Origin: Saccharomycopsis phalli
Taxonomy: Eukaryota > Ascomycota > Saccharomycetes > Ascoideales > Saccharomycopsidaceae
Direction: 5' to 3'
Assembly (NCBI GenBank): GCA_020342235.1
Contig: CP073218.1
Span: 186,001-250,000 of the forward strand
DNA: 64,000 nt
Notes under the pieces: generated by a model
Told to the model about the DNA's origin: nothing
The model's input: the letters and a program-made list of their open reading frames with translations, nothing else
The model's database searches: none
In this document: in pieces, positions 37,769 to 47,014 of the stretch
Layout: every line of letters begins with the position of its first letter
Position numbering within the stretch: the first letter of the stretch is position 1
Position numbers and translations under genes: made by a program

Positions 37769-38737
37769 TTATTCTTCCTCACTACTACTAGTTTCGTCGT
37801 CCACACCACCTGCCAATCCTCTAAAGCTAATTGGCTTGACATTAGTGGAAGGCCTGTGTGACGTACTAACAACTCTGTTTTTCCCAAGTGGGTCTTCATC
37901 GATTTCAAACCCAGAGAAATTCAGATCGTTTCCATCAAGATCATCTTCATCTCCCAAGACTTGGTCCAACTCGTCCTCTAAAGAGTCCAATTCTATATCT
38001 TCGTCTTCCTTTTCGTTGGATATATTTTGTGTTCCTGGTGTGGTCACACCAGGTGGAGAAGTTTCCATTGGAGAACTGAGAAGTTTCTTTGCCTTTTCTT
38101 CTTCCCGGCCGGAGAATGATAATTCATCGTTAAACTGGTCAAAATCATCAAAGTTCAAGTCCTCAACTTCCACATGTTTGGTATGTACAATTGGGGTAAC
38201 CGATATCTGCTTTTGCTTCTGTTCTAGCTCAAAGTTATGCCATTTATTAGTCGTAGGAGTTGGGGAATATGCCTTTGTAGGAAAAGTTCGCTCAGATCGC
38301 AACTCCTTTAGTTCTGCTGCGTTTTTCTTTGCATTACGAGGCTTATTGACTTTGATTAGCTGCTCTAACTGCATGAGTTTCAACTTTTGACTGGTGCTAT
38401 CTAGGACAAGGGTGTAGTCTGTATCTTTGGCCTTGGAACCAGTGCACTCCTGTATTAGTTCTTTACCATTATTGGTTGAGGTTGTAGACATTAGATAAAA
38501 GTTTGGCCCCGTCTTTCTAGTATACAAGTTAAACTCTGCATTCGTGTTTAAATTAACTGGGTATTGAAAGACTATAGTTAGTATTAGAAGATATGAATAG
38601 AGGTAATACATACACTTTAACTGAATAAGATTTTCGTTATTCTGAGTATTCTGTGGCCTTTTATGATCCGTTATACTCTTGATCTTAGCTTGTAAAGAGG
38701 TCATATCAATATCATATTCTCCATCCGGTAAGGACAT
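37769..38737 (-). CDS. EAF-like transcription elongation factor (ELL-associated), one intron
   Basis: Two exons, 38614-38737 and 37769-38571, giving 308 residues; the 42-nt intron keeps the frame, so the unspliced frame reads through with 322. The N-terminal domain resembles EAF: PDGEYDIDM, then after splicing LKFFQYPVNL, then CTGSKAKDTDYTLVLD and LKLMQLEQLIKVNKPR, matching the EAF pattern of YxFxP, a late VLIIDxxxGxFxLE-like strand and xxVKKTR. The rest is acidic and disordered, ending in SSSEEE. EAF proteins with ELL stimulate Pol II elongation. S. cerevisiae is thought to lack them while fission yeast has Eaf1. The assignment is by pattern and needs a profile search. Confidence 0.62.
   Translation of the reverse strand: MSLPDGEYDIDMTSLQAKIKSITDHKRPQNTQNNENLIQLKCMYYLYSYLLILTIVFQYPVNLNTNAEFNLYTRKTGPNFYLMSTTSTNNGKELIQECTGSKAKDTDYTLVLDSTSQKLKLMQLEQLIKVNKPRNAKKNAAELKELRSERTFPTKAYSPTPTTNKWHNFELEQKQKQISVTPIVHTKHVEVEDLNFDDFDQFNDELSFSGREEEKAKKLLSSPMETSPPGVTTPGTQNISNEKEDEDIELDSLEDELDQVLGDEDDLDGNDLNFSGFEIDEDPLGKNRVVSTSHRPSTNVKPISFRGLAGGVDDETSSSEEE
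38572..38613 (-). other. 42-nt in-frame intron in the EAF-like gene
   Basis: On the minus strand it starts GTATGT, has the perfect branch site TACTAAC and ends TATAG directly after it. Removal joins ..LK to FFQYP.. and deletes a hydrophobic insert (MYYLYSYLLILTIV) that does not belong in an otherwise polar protein. The length is a multiple of three with no stop, so gene finders can easily miss it. Confidence 0.8.
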
Positions 38738-39034
38738 GGCTTGTATACTATACTATGCTGAGTAGTTAAAATATTTGATGAATCAACTTTGAATATATGA
38801 TGCTTGGTCTAAAATCAGGCCTCCTTGCATAAACAAATGTCCTTTCTATTGGTGGCACACTATAAGGAAATCCAAAGAAAAAGTGCGTTATGACATGAGA
38901 CATTGAAACCAGTCAACAGGGCAACACACAAGCAGTATATGCGACAAACATGAACAAAAGTACTTATTCTGACGATTAGAATTAAAATTTCTACAAATAT
39001 TTTATTATTTATTAGAACAGTATAACATCAATCA

Positions 39035-39646
39035 TCAGCACTGACAAGAAGACTCGTCAGCATTGGATCTATTCAAGTCAACAGAAATATTATTTGAGAA
39101 CCTGCTATCCTTGGTTTCATTTATAGGCAATTTTCTTGCAATTTGTTCAAACACATTGTACACCCCTTGGCCGGACTTTGCACTAACCTCAAAGTACAAC
39201 AAGTTCTCTTCCCTAGAATATTCAAAGGCCAAATTTTTGTCTACCTTGCGATCACCTAAGTCGATCTTATTTCCAACTAAAGCAATCACAATATCTTTAT
39301 TTTTTAACGAATATTTTTTCAACTCGTTCACCCAGTACTTGGCTTTCAAAAGGGACAGCTCATTGGTAACATCATACACAACAACAGCACAATTCGCATT
39401 CCGATAATACATCGGTGCCAATGATTTATATCTCTCCTGCCCAGCAGTGTCCCATATTTCGAACTTGATTGTCGTTTGTGGATCCAACTGAATAGACTGA
39501 GTTAAGAAGGCTGCGCCGATAGTTGACTCTCTAAATTCATCAAATTGGTCCTTTATAAATCTGTAGACAATGGAAGATTTCCCCACAGCCGATTCACCTA
39601 AGAGAACCAACTTAAACTGAACAAACACATTGTCACTGTTGCTCAT
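39035..39646 (-). CDS. YPT52: Rab5-type endosomal GTPase
   Basis: A 203-residue Rab5-family GTPase for early endosome and vacuolar sorting traffic. The motifs are complete: P-loop GESAVGKSS, the effector region [21 protein letters not shown] and SAK. The C-terminus SSCQC carries two cysteines for geranylgeranylation. The start [10 protein letters not shown] and the phrase [14 protein letters not shown] resemble Ypt52 more than Vps21/Ypt53, though it lacks the insertions I recall in Ypt52. The ATG at 39646 is clear. It shares a 131-bp promoter with the large gene at 39778. Confidence 0.85.
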   Translation of the reverse strand: MSNSDNVFVQFKLVLLGESAVGKSSIVYRFIKDQFDEFRESTIGAAFLTQSIQLDPQTTIKFEIWDTAGQERYKSLAPMYYRNANCAVVVYDVTNELSLLKAKYWVNELKKYSLKNKDIVIALVGNKIDLGDRKVDKNLAFEYSREENLLYFEVSAKSGQGVYNVFEQIARKLPINETKDSRFSNNISVDLNRSNADESSCQC

Positions 39647-39769
39647 GACTGAAAAGGGTGTAGTTAACCTTTTGCTTATCCAAGATCAACTCGCCATCGG
39701 ACAGGGCTACATAACAGATCACACGGGCTACCTAGACCTGCGGCAGAGTAATTTCAAGTTTAAAGCATC

Positions 39770-39781
39770 ATGAGACTATGA
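39770..39781 (+). promoter_or_regulatory. Three-codon upstream ORF overlapping a start codon
   Basis: ATG AGA CTA TGA, whose stop overlaps the main ATG at 39778-39780 in the form ATGA. If the leader includes it, main-frame translation would need leaky scanning or termination-reinitiation. Confidence 0.4.
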
Positions 39782-42700
39782 TCAATCAAGAGTCTGAAGA
39801 GTTCATTGCGAATAATATCTCGGCGAACCAGTTTAATTCAATAATTGACTTGATTGTCAGAAAGTCAGAAAGTAAGGAAGTGATCAAACCAGGCAATCTA
39901 AATCAAATATCGAACTTGATTGGGCACTTAAACTCGCTTAGCAAGCGGCCAGAGATATTATCAGAATATTTTTCATTCAGCTCAATAGATTACTTGTTTA
40001 TTGCCATTCATAACTTGTTGGGGGTCTATTTAATCAGCAAGAAGGGTGGGTACCGTGTATTGTTGGTTCGACTTTGTTTGGGCATAGCTAACTGTCTATT
40101 GATCAATAAGACCATTTTCAACAAATTTAACTTGTTATTGCTCTTCAATCCTTATACCATAATATCTGATTTAATTAAATTTATCGAGGATATTTCTATT
40201 GATCACAACAAGTCGCTAGAACTGCAAGAGGATAATTTGAAGTTTTTGATCAGCCCCATCAGACTAGTATTTTTGTTATTTTACCAAAACAACCAGTCTT
40301 ACCACAGTATCGAAAACTTTAATTTAATTATCATAAAATTAATAAATTTGATTTTGAAGAATATAAAAAGTATCCTCTGGCTTTTTTTCGCAAATACCAA
40401 CTCTAAGTTACAAGAACCGCTTTTAATTGAACTCTTAAAGACTTTGTATGTCTTGCTGCATAACTTTGAACTGTGTATTGACTTTGAAACAGGTGGGCCT
40501 CGCAAAGAAAAAGTAAAGGGTAAAGGTAAAGATGGTAAGATAAGAGATAGCAATGGAAGCAGAGATAGTATAGCTAGGGATAGTAAAGCAACTGTTTCCA
40601 GCAAGGATAAAGACGGCGAAAGATCCAGCACTAATAGAAATAGTGAATCGAGCGTCAAGAAATATAGTGAGAGTTATAGAGACAGTTATCTAAGCAATCG
40701 TGATAGCCATTACGGTAGCCGAGAGAGTTATTTAAGTAATCGGTATAGTCATAGCAGTGGAGAGCATAAATCCCCAACTTTGAGTAATTTATCTGCGAAA
40801 TTCCAACCTTTTTTTAATCAATTACATTCTACTGAGAAAAAGGGAAGCGACGATTGTCTTTTTGCAAAAAAATTATTTCAACCAGGGGTATTAAATATCG
40901 AAGACTTGTATATAGTCATGTTGTTTTTCTGCAAGTTAACCAGCACAGATGTTAAGTTTTCGATTCATCAAATAAAAGCAAAGTCAGGAGTATTTGATCA
41001 TCAGGACATATACCATGATTTGCCAGGGCCTTTGAATATGTCAGTTGATTTATCCTTTGCGCTATACAAGAATGTTGGCAATTTATTAACTTCACTTCCA
41101 TTTAATTGTTTTAGCCAGCTATTTTTCATCAATCACAACAAGAAAATCAAGGAATCTTATACTATATCCAATACTTTGTTTGAATACTATTCAATCCGAC
41201 CAATTAAAATTTTACAGATTTTGCTATTTGGTAGCATTTCAATTGTCAACTTGGAGTTGCAAGGCAAAGGTGATAAAAAAAGCAAAAATGAGCTAGATAC
41301 CGTTAACTATGATAATGTTATGCTTTCGCTTACGGTGATAAATTATATCCTAAAATTCAAGAATCACCTCAGAAATAGTTTAGAAATTCTAAAGGATGAT
41401 ATTCATCAGATTAAGACCCATAATAACTTGAACAATTTACAGTTTGAAAAGTCTTTGGAATTCTTTCAGAAGTTGAATTTTATTGAAGAAATATCAGACT
41501 TTTTTGAGAAGTTTTTGTTGCCTTATAGTAATTCTCATACTTCTATAAACCTTGATATCCTCAGCTACAACCATCCTAAGAAAGACTTACAGGAAAACAA
41601 AACAGCTAAAATTATTGACCAGTTAGATAATATGAAGTCTAAATCTGAAACGGCAAAGCATTCAAGTGTACAATTAAGAAAGTCAAAATCGGTTGGAATC
41701 TTGAAGAAAAATCGAAGCATAAGTACTGTGCCTAACAACAACATGAAGTCTATTACTCCAAAAATGTCATTAAACAATTTGTATAATAAGTGGAAGAAAG
41801 ATAGAATAAGCTTGTCTCCAACAAAGCCTCTGGTCGACAAAAAGGGAAGAAACAAATCTATTTCCGATGATTCTATAAGAAAGATCGCCATTATAGATAA
41901 TGCTGATGATAGGACTCTTAGCAGGAACAATAAAATTGGGTCCAGAGGGTCATTGAATAAAGTTCAATTAACCAGACGAGAACACCAAGAAATTGTGAAT
42001 AAGAAGCAAGCGAAAAGGGAACTAAAAGAATTATTAAACCTCTTGAATTTTGCCACTGACCGTCCGAATAAAAGTTTCAATGTCGAACTAATCACCAAGA
42101 CAAACTGCTACTATACTATCATGAAATGTTGCAAGAATCCGTTTGTCTCTAATTCTGTCAAAACACAAATCATTCTGACATACTTCAACCTCATTACTGA
42201 AAAATTGTACCAAGATAACTCAAAAACTAATTTGACACATACTAAAAGTTCAATAAAGAAGCTAGGTACTAATTTAAAGAAGTTGGATTTTCGGAAAGCA
42301 GAAACCAAAGCTTATAGAAATGATGAGATGTCGAAAGCTTCAACTATCAATGATTTTTTTCTGAAGTTTCAAAACTTGAAGAACTTGCAAAAATTTTTAA
42401 TAATCTTTCTAGGTAATGATTTGTTCTACTTGATTTTTCTATTTTTTCAGAACAATAATATCAATATTAATGAGCAAGAATTGAGAGTTATTACCGAATA
42501 TCTTCATTTGAATTTAAAGAACAATTCTATAAGTACCGGTACCAATAGCGGACGCTCCAGCAGTGCCAATGGTCAGTTACAAAATGTTGCAAAATTAGCT
42601 AAAATGAAAACAGAAAAGACGAGGGCTTTGTCAATAGCTCTGGCTAATATTTTTCCAAGCAATTATAATGCTTTTGGCAAAGACTTGTCGGTTGAATCTC

Positions 42701-43335
42701 AAATAAGCTCTGAAGACGAAGATTTTGATAGATATATTGTTTCTGACGATGAGAATGACTATTTGGAAGATATGAAACAAATGCCTTATACTGACAAGTA
42801 CAGCTTTGCTATTCATGGATTTCCAAAGCTCTCCTTTGGTAACTACTTTGGAAATAACGGTCTTGCTTTTAGAACCAAACATTTTTTGTCGAGACTGAGA
42901 GATTACTCTAAGCTTCAGGATACTGCAAAACACAATCCAGAAGGCAGAAATAAATTACCCCTAGCATCGAAAGAATTAGAACAAGAGCAGCCTGATCCTC
43001 AGCCGTCAGTCTTAATGCCTCAGTCGAATAATGTTTTTACTAAATTTGAGAGATATGCATTTGATAATAAAAAGGAAAATAAAGAAAATAAGGGGAACAA
43101 GTTAGATGATATTGAAGTGAGTATTGATCCAAAGACTGTTCTTGAAACTAAAGGGGAAATTCAGAAAGCACCAAATTTTACATCCGCACCACCTGATAAT
43201 TTAGTTTTTGGTGATAACCTTTCCGGGGCCACAAATGATAGCGATGAATCGTCGCAAATAAGTTTAACTTCCGCTGAAAAGTACGAAGAAGCAGAGAAGT
43301 TGTTTAATATTATTGAAAAATTGTCGAAACAGTGA
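39778..43335 (+). CDS. Large unrecognised protein, likely helical
   Basis: An 1185-residue protein that I do not recognise. The first 220 residues are leucine- and isoleucine-rich and look like a helical repeat fold (LLVRLCLGIANCLLINKTIFN). Residues about 240-330 are low-complexity, rich in S, R, D and K, with a near-repeat YLSNRDSH...YLSNRYSH. Another helical block spans about 370-610 and one near 740-920 (KELLNLLNFATDRPNKSFN). The C-terminus is disordered and acidic. There is no obvious membrane segment or catalytic motif. It could be a scaffold or trafficking protein. A mini-uORF touches the start codon. It is convergent with SEC12, 106 bp apart. Confidence 0.75.
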   Translation: MINQESEEFIANNISANQFNSIIDLIVRKSESKEVIKPGNLNQISNLIGHLNSLSKRPEILSEYFSFSSIDYLFIAIHNLLGVYLISKKGGYRVLLVRLCLGIANCLLINKTIFNKFNLLLLFNPYTIISDLIKFIEDISIDHNKSLELQEDNLKFLISPIRLVFLLFYQNNQSYHSIENFNLIIIKLINLILKNIKSILWLFFANTNSKLQEPLLIELLKTLYVLLHNFELCIDFETGGPRKEKVKGKGKDGKIRDSNGSRDSIARDSKATVSSKDKDGERSSTNRNSESSVKKYSESYRDSYLSNRDSHYGSRESYLSNRYSHSSGEHKSPTLSNLSAKFQPFFNQLHSTEKKGSDDCLFAKKLFQPGVLNIEDLYIVMLFFCKLTSTDVKFSIHQIKAKSGVFDHQDIYHDLPGPLNMSVDLSFALYKNVGNLLTSLPFNCFSQLFFINHNKKIKESYTISNTLFEYYSIRPIKILQILLFGSISIVNLELQGKGDKKSKNELDTVNYDNVMLSLTVINYILKFKNHLRNSLEILKDDIHQIKTHNNLNNLQFEKSLEFFQKLNFIEEISDFFEKFLLPYSNSHTSINLDILSYNHPKKDLQENKTAKIIDQLDNMKSKSETAKHSSVQLRKSKSVGILKKNRSISTVPNNNMKSITPKMSLNNLYNKWKKDRISLSPTKPLVDKKGRNKSISDDSIRKIAIIDNADDRTLSRNNKIGSRGSLNKVQLTRREHQEIVNKKQAKRELKELLNLLNFATDRPNKSFNVELITKTNCYYTIMKCCKNPFVSNSVKTQIILTYFNLITEKLYQDNSKTNLTHTKSSIKKLGTNLKKLDFRKAETKAYRNDEMSKASTINDFFLKFQNLKNLQKFLIIFLGNDLFYLIFLFFQNNNININEQELRVITEYLHLNLKNNSISTGTNSGRSSSANGQLQNVAKLAKMKTEKTRALSIALANIFPSNYNAFGKDLSVESQISSEDEDFDRYIVSDDENDYLEDMKQMPYTDKYSFAIHGFPKLSFGNYFGNNGLAFRTKHFLSRLRDYSKLQDTAKHNPEGRNKLPLASKELEQEQPDPQPSVLMPQSNNVFTKFERYAFDNKKENKENKGNKLDDIEVSIDPKTVLETKGEIQKAPNFTSAPPDNLVFGDNLSGATNDSDESSQISLTSAEKYEEAEKLFNIIEKLSKQ

Positions 43336-43441
43336 TTCCTTTGTGTTTATTTTCCCTTTATGTAATTTATTAGTGTTTTTAAGAGTCATAATACATATAT
43401 TACTTAGTGTCATGCATTTGAATTATATTATCAATTTACAA

Positions 43442-46400
43442 CTATAATTCATCCTTGAGGAGATTCTCAGATACAACCAGTGTCTGAGTAGAGTCAACCT
43501 CTGCAGTAAAACTAGCCAGACTTTCTGCTGTAAGTATGTCTACTATTTGATCTGAATATGTTTCCAGATCCGAATGTAGAACCGCAGTCTGTGTGTCTGA
43601 TATATCTTTCTCATTTGCAGCTTCAGACTGACTCTCATCAACCAGGGAGTCTTTAATTTCTTCTACCTTTCCTGCTTGCTCAGTGGACTGTACGGCTTTA
43701 ATCACAGATGTTTCCGTAACTTGCACTTTAGGGATAGTACCGTCAGTAACAGGTTCATTTTCTTTATCGGTAACAGACGCCGCCGTCAGTTGTTTCCCAT
43801 CAATTTGTTCTGTTTGTGTCTCCAAAATATTTTTTTGAATATTGTTTTCAAGAGATGTGATTGGAACAACCACTTCCTCAGAAACCAGTCCAGTATTAGT
43901 TTCAACTGGATTATTTTGAGAATTTGCCAGTGTTGAATATGCTTTTGTAACCACAGTTTCTAAAGGATTTTCTATTGGTTCAGCAGGATTCTTTGCAACT
44001 ATTGACTCTGATATTTGGGAAGCTACTGAAACCATCGTTTTTTCCGTAGAAGGAACATTGATCTTCGCAGTTGAATCTATTTGAGTGGTTACTGCAGAGG
44101 CATCAGTGGTTTTAGTAGATCCAGTGGCTTTGGAAGACTCACTGGCCTCAATAGATTCAGCAGTCTCAGTAAATTTAGTAGACTCAGTAGATTCAGTAGA
44201 TTGAGTTGATTGAGTCAACTCAGTTGATTCAGCGGTTTTAGTAAATTCAGTTGACTCAATAGTTGACGATAAAATATCTTCTGTACTATCCTCTGTTACA
44301 GCTTCAGCACTTTCCCCAAGTTCTGTTTCGCCAATTTTTTCAACTGCACTCTTAACAGACTTTGGGCCATCAGTAATCGGCTCACTTGACTTATGTGATT
44401 CTTTAACCTCACCAGCTTCCACCACTTTAATAGGTGGTTGCTCTTGTATTTCAACTAGCGTCTCCTTTGGTTCAGTTAGGGTGTTTGTTTCAGATACAAG
44501 AAGTTGCCCTGCATGTTCTGTTGAAAAGTCACTTGCCACCAGATCGATTGCCCTCTTAACCGTATTTTGAATATTTGCCGATATTGGCTTGCCAACTGGA
44601 ACATTCAAAATTGGCTCAATAGACTCAGACTCCTTCATAGAAACAACAGGCTCAGATTTTATACTCTTAAGATCCTCAACTATAGGCGCAGGAGAAGGTT
44701 CAGCAAAGCGTGTTTCGACCCTTTCCACAGTCACAACCCTGGTAACAGTCTCAAAAATAACCGATTTACTGGTTTCTGCGGGCTCAGTGGTGAATTCAGA
44801 AGCAGCGGTGACAGATGGACCAGGGGTAGGGCCACTATTCCGAATTTCATTAGCTGCAGCTCTCTCAATAGAGGCAGTATCTATCAGAGAAGTCATGTAA
44901 GTATTTTGTTCAGGAATCGTATCGATTGATATAGTATCCTTAAGGATCCCCACAGATGCATCAGCTTGACGCTCCTCCTCAGTTATCAAAGTTTGCGAGT
45001 ATGCTGTTATTGATCTTTCCGTTTCAATAGCCTCCTCTTGATTAGCTGAGAGTGAATCATCGGATAATTTGGTAGTCTGATTTTCTGGATCAATTGCCGA
45101 ATCATACAGAATTTTCTGAAACTCATCTGGGATATACTCTTGAGTAGGTAATTCCTCAGTAACTGTAACGGCAGTTGGATTAATAACAGACTCAGTAACA
45201 TCCATGGATATAATAGTTTCAGACTCAGATGCTTCCAAAATTGTTGATACAATCTCCTCAACGGTCTTAGTTTCCTCTGCGACCACAGATTTAATTTCTT
45301 CCAACGAAACTGATAAATTCTCGTCTATTGGTGGAGATACAACTTCCTCTAATCGAGCAGTGGTACTTATAGCTTCGTGCTGCTCAAAAGAAACCTGTGT
45401 CAGTTCAGTTTCAATAGGGTCGTCAGCACCACTAAAATCTGTTGTAACAGATATTTCAGGTTCTTCTGAGACTATTGTTTGGATGGACTCCGCAGAAGAA
45501 ATGATATTCGAGCTTATTGTTAAAGCCCGACTATTTAGTTGCACTGTAGCCTTGCTTAGCTTCTCATCATAAACAATCTCCTCTATTACCGATTTATGTG
45601 AGGTATAGGTCTTACTATTAAGGCTCGATGTAGTGACATCTTCGACTTCATTCATGGTGAAATAAGCTGAGGAATCAGTACGATTTTTCTTAATTTGCTC
45701 GAACAAGTCGTTGAATACTCGCTGCTTAATAACATACTGAATAACCACTCCAACAATCCCCACAAAAATCAACCCAAATAACGAATAAAATAAAGAGGCA
45801 AAGATATTTGAATTTCCTGAAGTAATAAGATCCTCAAGTGGGATTTTCACAAGATTGATAGTCTTATCTGACGACACTGAAGCTAAAAATTCTCCTGTGG
45901 GGGAAAAAGTGACCTTAGTTATGTGTTTCTGAATTTTGTTATACGTGGCAATCAACTTAAATCCCTTGTATCGCAAAATATGAATGGAGTCATCATCTCC
46001 TGAAAATCCGATTAAGGAATTATTCAAGTCAAAGACTTTTGTAACAGGGTTGATTATCGGACAGTAATCAAACGAAGTTATTTCTTTGAAATTTCCATGT
46101 ACTTTATGCACCTTCAAGATCTGCATCTTCGATACAGAGTACAAGATTAAACAAGCACCTTTCTTTAAAGAACCAGCTATTAAGACTTCGTCATCAGATA
46201 TGAATCTAATGTGACTAAGCTTCTCAATCTGAGCACCAAGGTCGGTATTTTTCAATAATGATCGTCCAGTGATGGTAGAAATTGCTTCAAAACTGTCCTT
46301 TGTGACATAGCACAACATCTTTCCATCCCGACTGATGTGCATATCTGCGACTTTTGAATTATTGATTGACGCAATGGTAAACTTTACAGTCAACTCAATA

Positions 46401-46885
46401 GGATCAAAGATGATAATTTTAGGCGCCCTTTGATTTGAGGAACTGGCCACCCCGACAGTTCCATCGTCCGAAATATAACACAACTCGACATACGAAGAGA
46501 ACTTTTCAGCATTTTTAAATAAATCCACTGGTCTATTGAATACTAGATGTTCGTCTTCCCATGTATACTTGCGCAAGTTGGAAAAGTCTGGAAACTCTGC
46601 GTACTGATCTTCGTTATAAACCTCTTCATTAAAGCCAACAAGAATAACTTCTCCATTAGTGTCCAATGCACAAGGATACTCAAATAAAAATGGCAAGTTC
46701 AACTCTCTGAATTTCTTTAGCTTTTTATGGGCACGTCTGAAGTTTACTTTCAAGACCGTGATCTTATTGCCAATATCCGGATTAGATTCCCCGTATCCAC
46801 CTATAACAACGATTGTGGAGTCATCCAAGAACTTGGCTCCGTAAATAGGATAGTCAATCTCCAAATTAAAGGTTCGCAAGCGCAT
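43442..46885 (-). CDS. SEC12: Sar1 guanine nucleotide exchange factor Sec12/Sed4 type
   Basis: A 1147-residue type II ER membrane protein. The cytosolic beta-propeller occupies residues 1-350 and begins with the Sec12 signature region VIGGYGESNPDIGNKI (K loop). A late WD-like blade is ITKVTFSPTGEFLASVSSDKTINL. One membrane segment is at about 360-385 (LFYSLFGLIFVGIVGVVIQYV). The remaining 760 or so residues are lumenal and rich in serine, threonine and glutamate, with short repeats (TEST type). The last four residues are KDEL, an ER retrieval signal; yeasts mostly use HDEL. Sec12 activates Sar1 to start COPII budding. The long lumenal part is more like Sed4 in size, so SEC12 versus SED4 naming is provisional. 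Confidence 0.88.
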   Translation of the reverse strand: MRLRTFNLEIDYPIYGAKFLDDSTIVVIGGYGESNPDIGNKITVLKVNFRRAHKKLKKFRELNLPFLFEYPCALDTNGEVILVGFNEEVYNEDQYAEFPDFSNLRKYTWEDEHLVFNRPVDLFKNAEKFSSYVELCYISDDGTVGVASSSNQRAPKIIIFDPIELTVKFTIASINNSKVADMHISRDGKMLCYVTKDSFEAISTITGRSLLKNTDLGAQIEKLSHIRFISDDEVLIAGSLKKGACLILYSVSKMQILKVHKVHGNFKEITSFDYCPIINPVTKVFDLNNSLIGFSGDDDSIHILRYKGFKLIATYNKIQKHITKVTFSPTGEFLASVSSDKTINLVKIPLEDLITSGNSNIFASLFYSLFGLIFVGIVGVVIQYVIKQRVFNDLFEQIKKNRTDSSAYFTMNEVEDVTTSSLNSKTYTSHKSVIEEIVYDEKLSKATVQLNSRALTISSNIISSAESIQTIVSEEPEISVTTDFSGADDPIETELTQVSFEQHEAISTTARLEEVVSPPIDENLSVSLEEIKSVVAEETKTVEEIVSTILEASESETIISMDVTESVINPTAVTVTEELPTQEYIPDEFQKILYDSAIDPENQTTKLSDDSLSANQEEAIETERSITAYSQTLITEEERQADASVGILKDTISIDTIPEQNTYMTSLIDTASIERAAANEIRNSGPTPGPSVTAASEFTTEPAETSKSVIFETVTRVVTVERVETRFAEPSPAPIVEDLKSIKSEPVVSMKESESIEPILNVPVGKPISANIQNTVKRAIDLVASDFSTEHAGQLLVSETNTLTEPKETLVEIQEQPPIKVVEAGEVKESHKSSEPITDGPKSVKSAVEKIGETELGESAEAVTEDSTEDILSSTIESTEFTKTAESTELTQSTQSTESTESTKFTETAESIEASESSKATGSTKTTDASAVTTQIDSTAKINVPSTEKTMVSVASQISESIVAKNPAEPIENPLETVVTKAYSTLANSQNNPVETNTGLVSEEVVVPITSLENNIQKNILETQTEQIDGKQLTAASVTDKENEPVTDGTIPKVQVTETSVIKAVQSTEQAGKVEEIKDSLVDESQSEAANEKDISDTQTAVLHSDLETYSDQIVDILTAESLASFTAEVDSTQTLVVSENLLKDEL
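44120..44270 (-). repeat. Short tandem repeats coding Thr/Glu/Ser in the SEC12 lumenal tail
   Basis: Approximate 9- and 18-base units of the form GATTCAGTA / GACTCAGTA repeat with variation, coding for TEST, TQST and TKFTE-like peptides. Such coding repeats readily change in length between strains. Confidence 0.65.
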
Positions 46886-47014
46886 TCTTCGCTATCATTC
46901 ACAGACACTCCACGTATCAAATGGTTTTGGTTAGGCACACCGTCTAAGTGGTTAGGTGCCCGAGCATGTGGGTATGGAGGAATTATTGTTGTTCACGCCA
47001 ATTGCAAACGCACC

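Noticed and set aside
37836-38390. 184-codon serine-rich frame antisense to the EAF-like gene
   Set aside because: Its serine runs simply reflect antisense GAA/GAT-rich acidic codons of the real gene.
46727-47014. 96-codon upstream extension of ARP4 across the SEC12 start
   Set aside because: Known Arp4 proteins begin at the equivalent of 47015, and the extension is antisense to SEC12.
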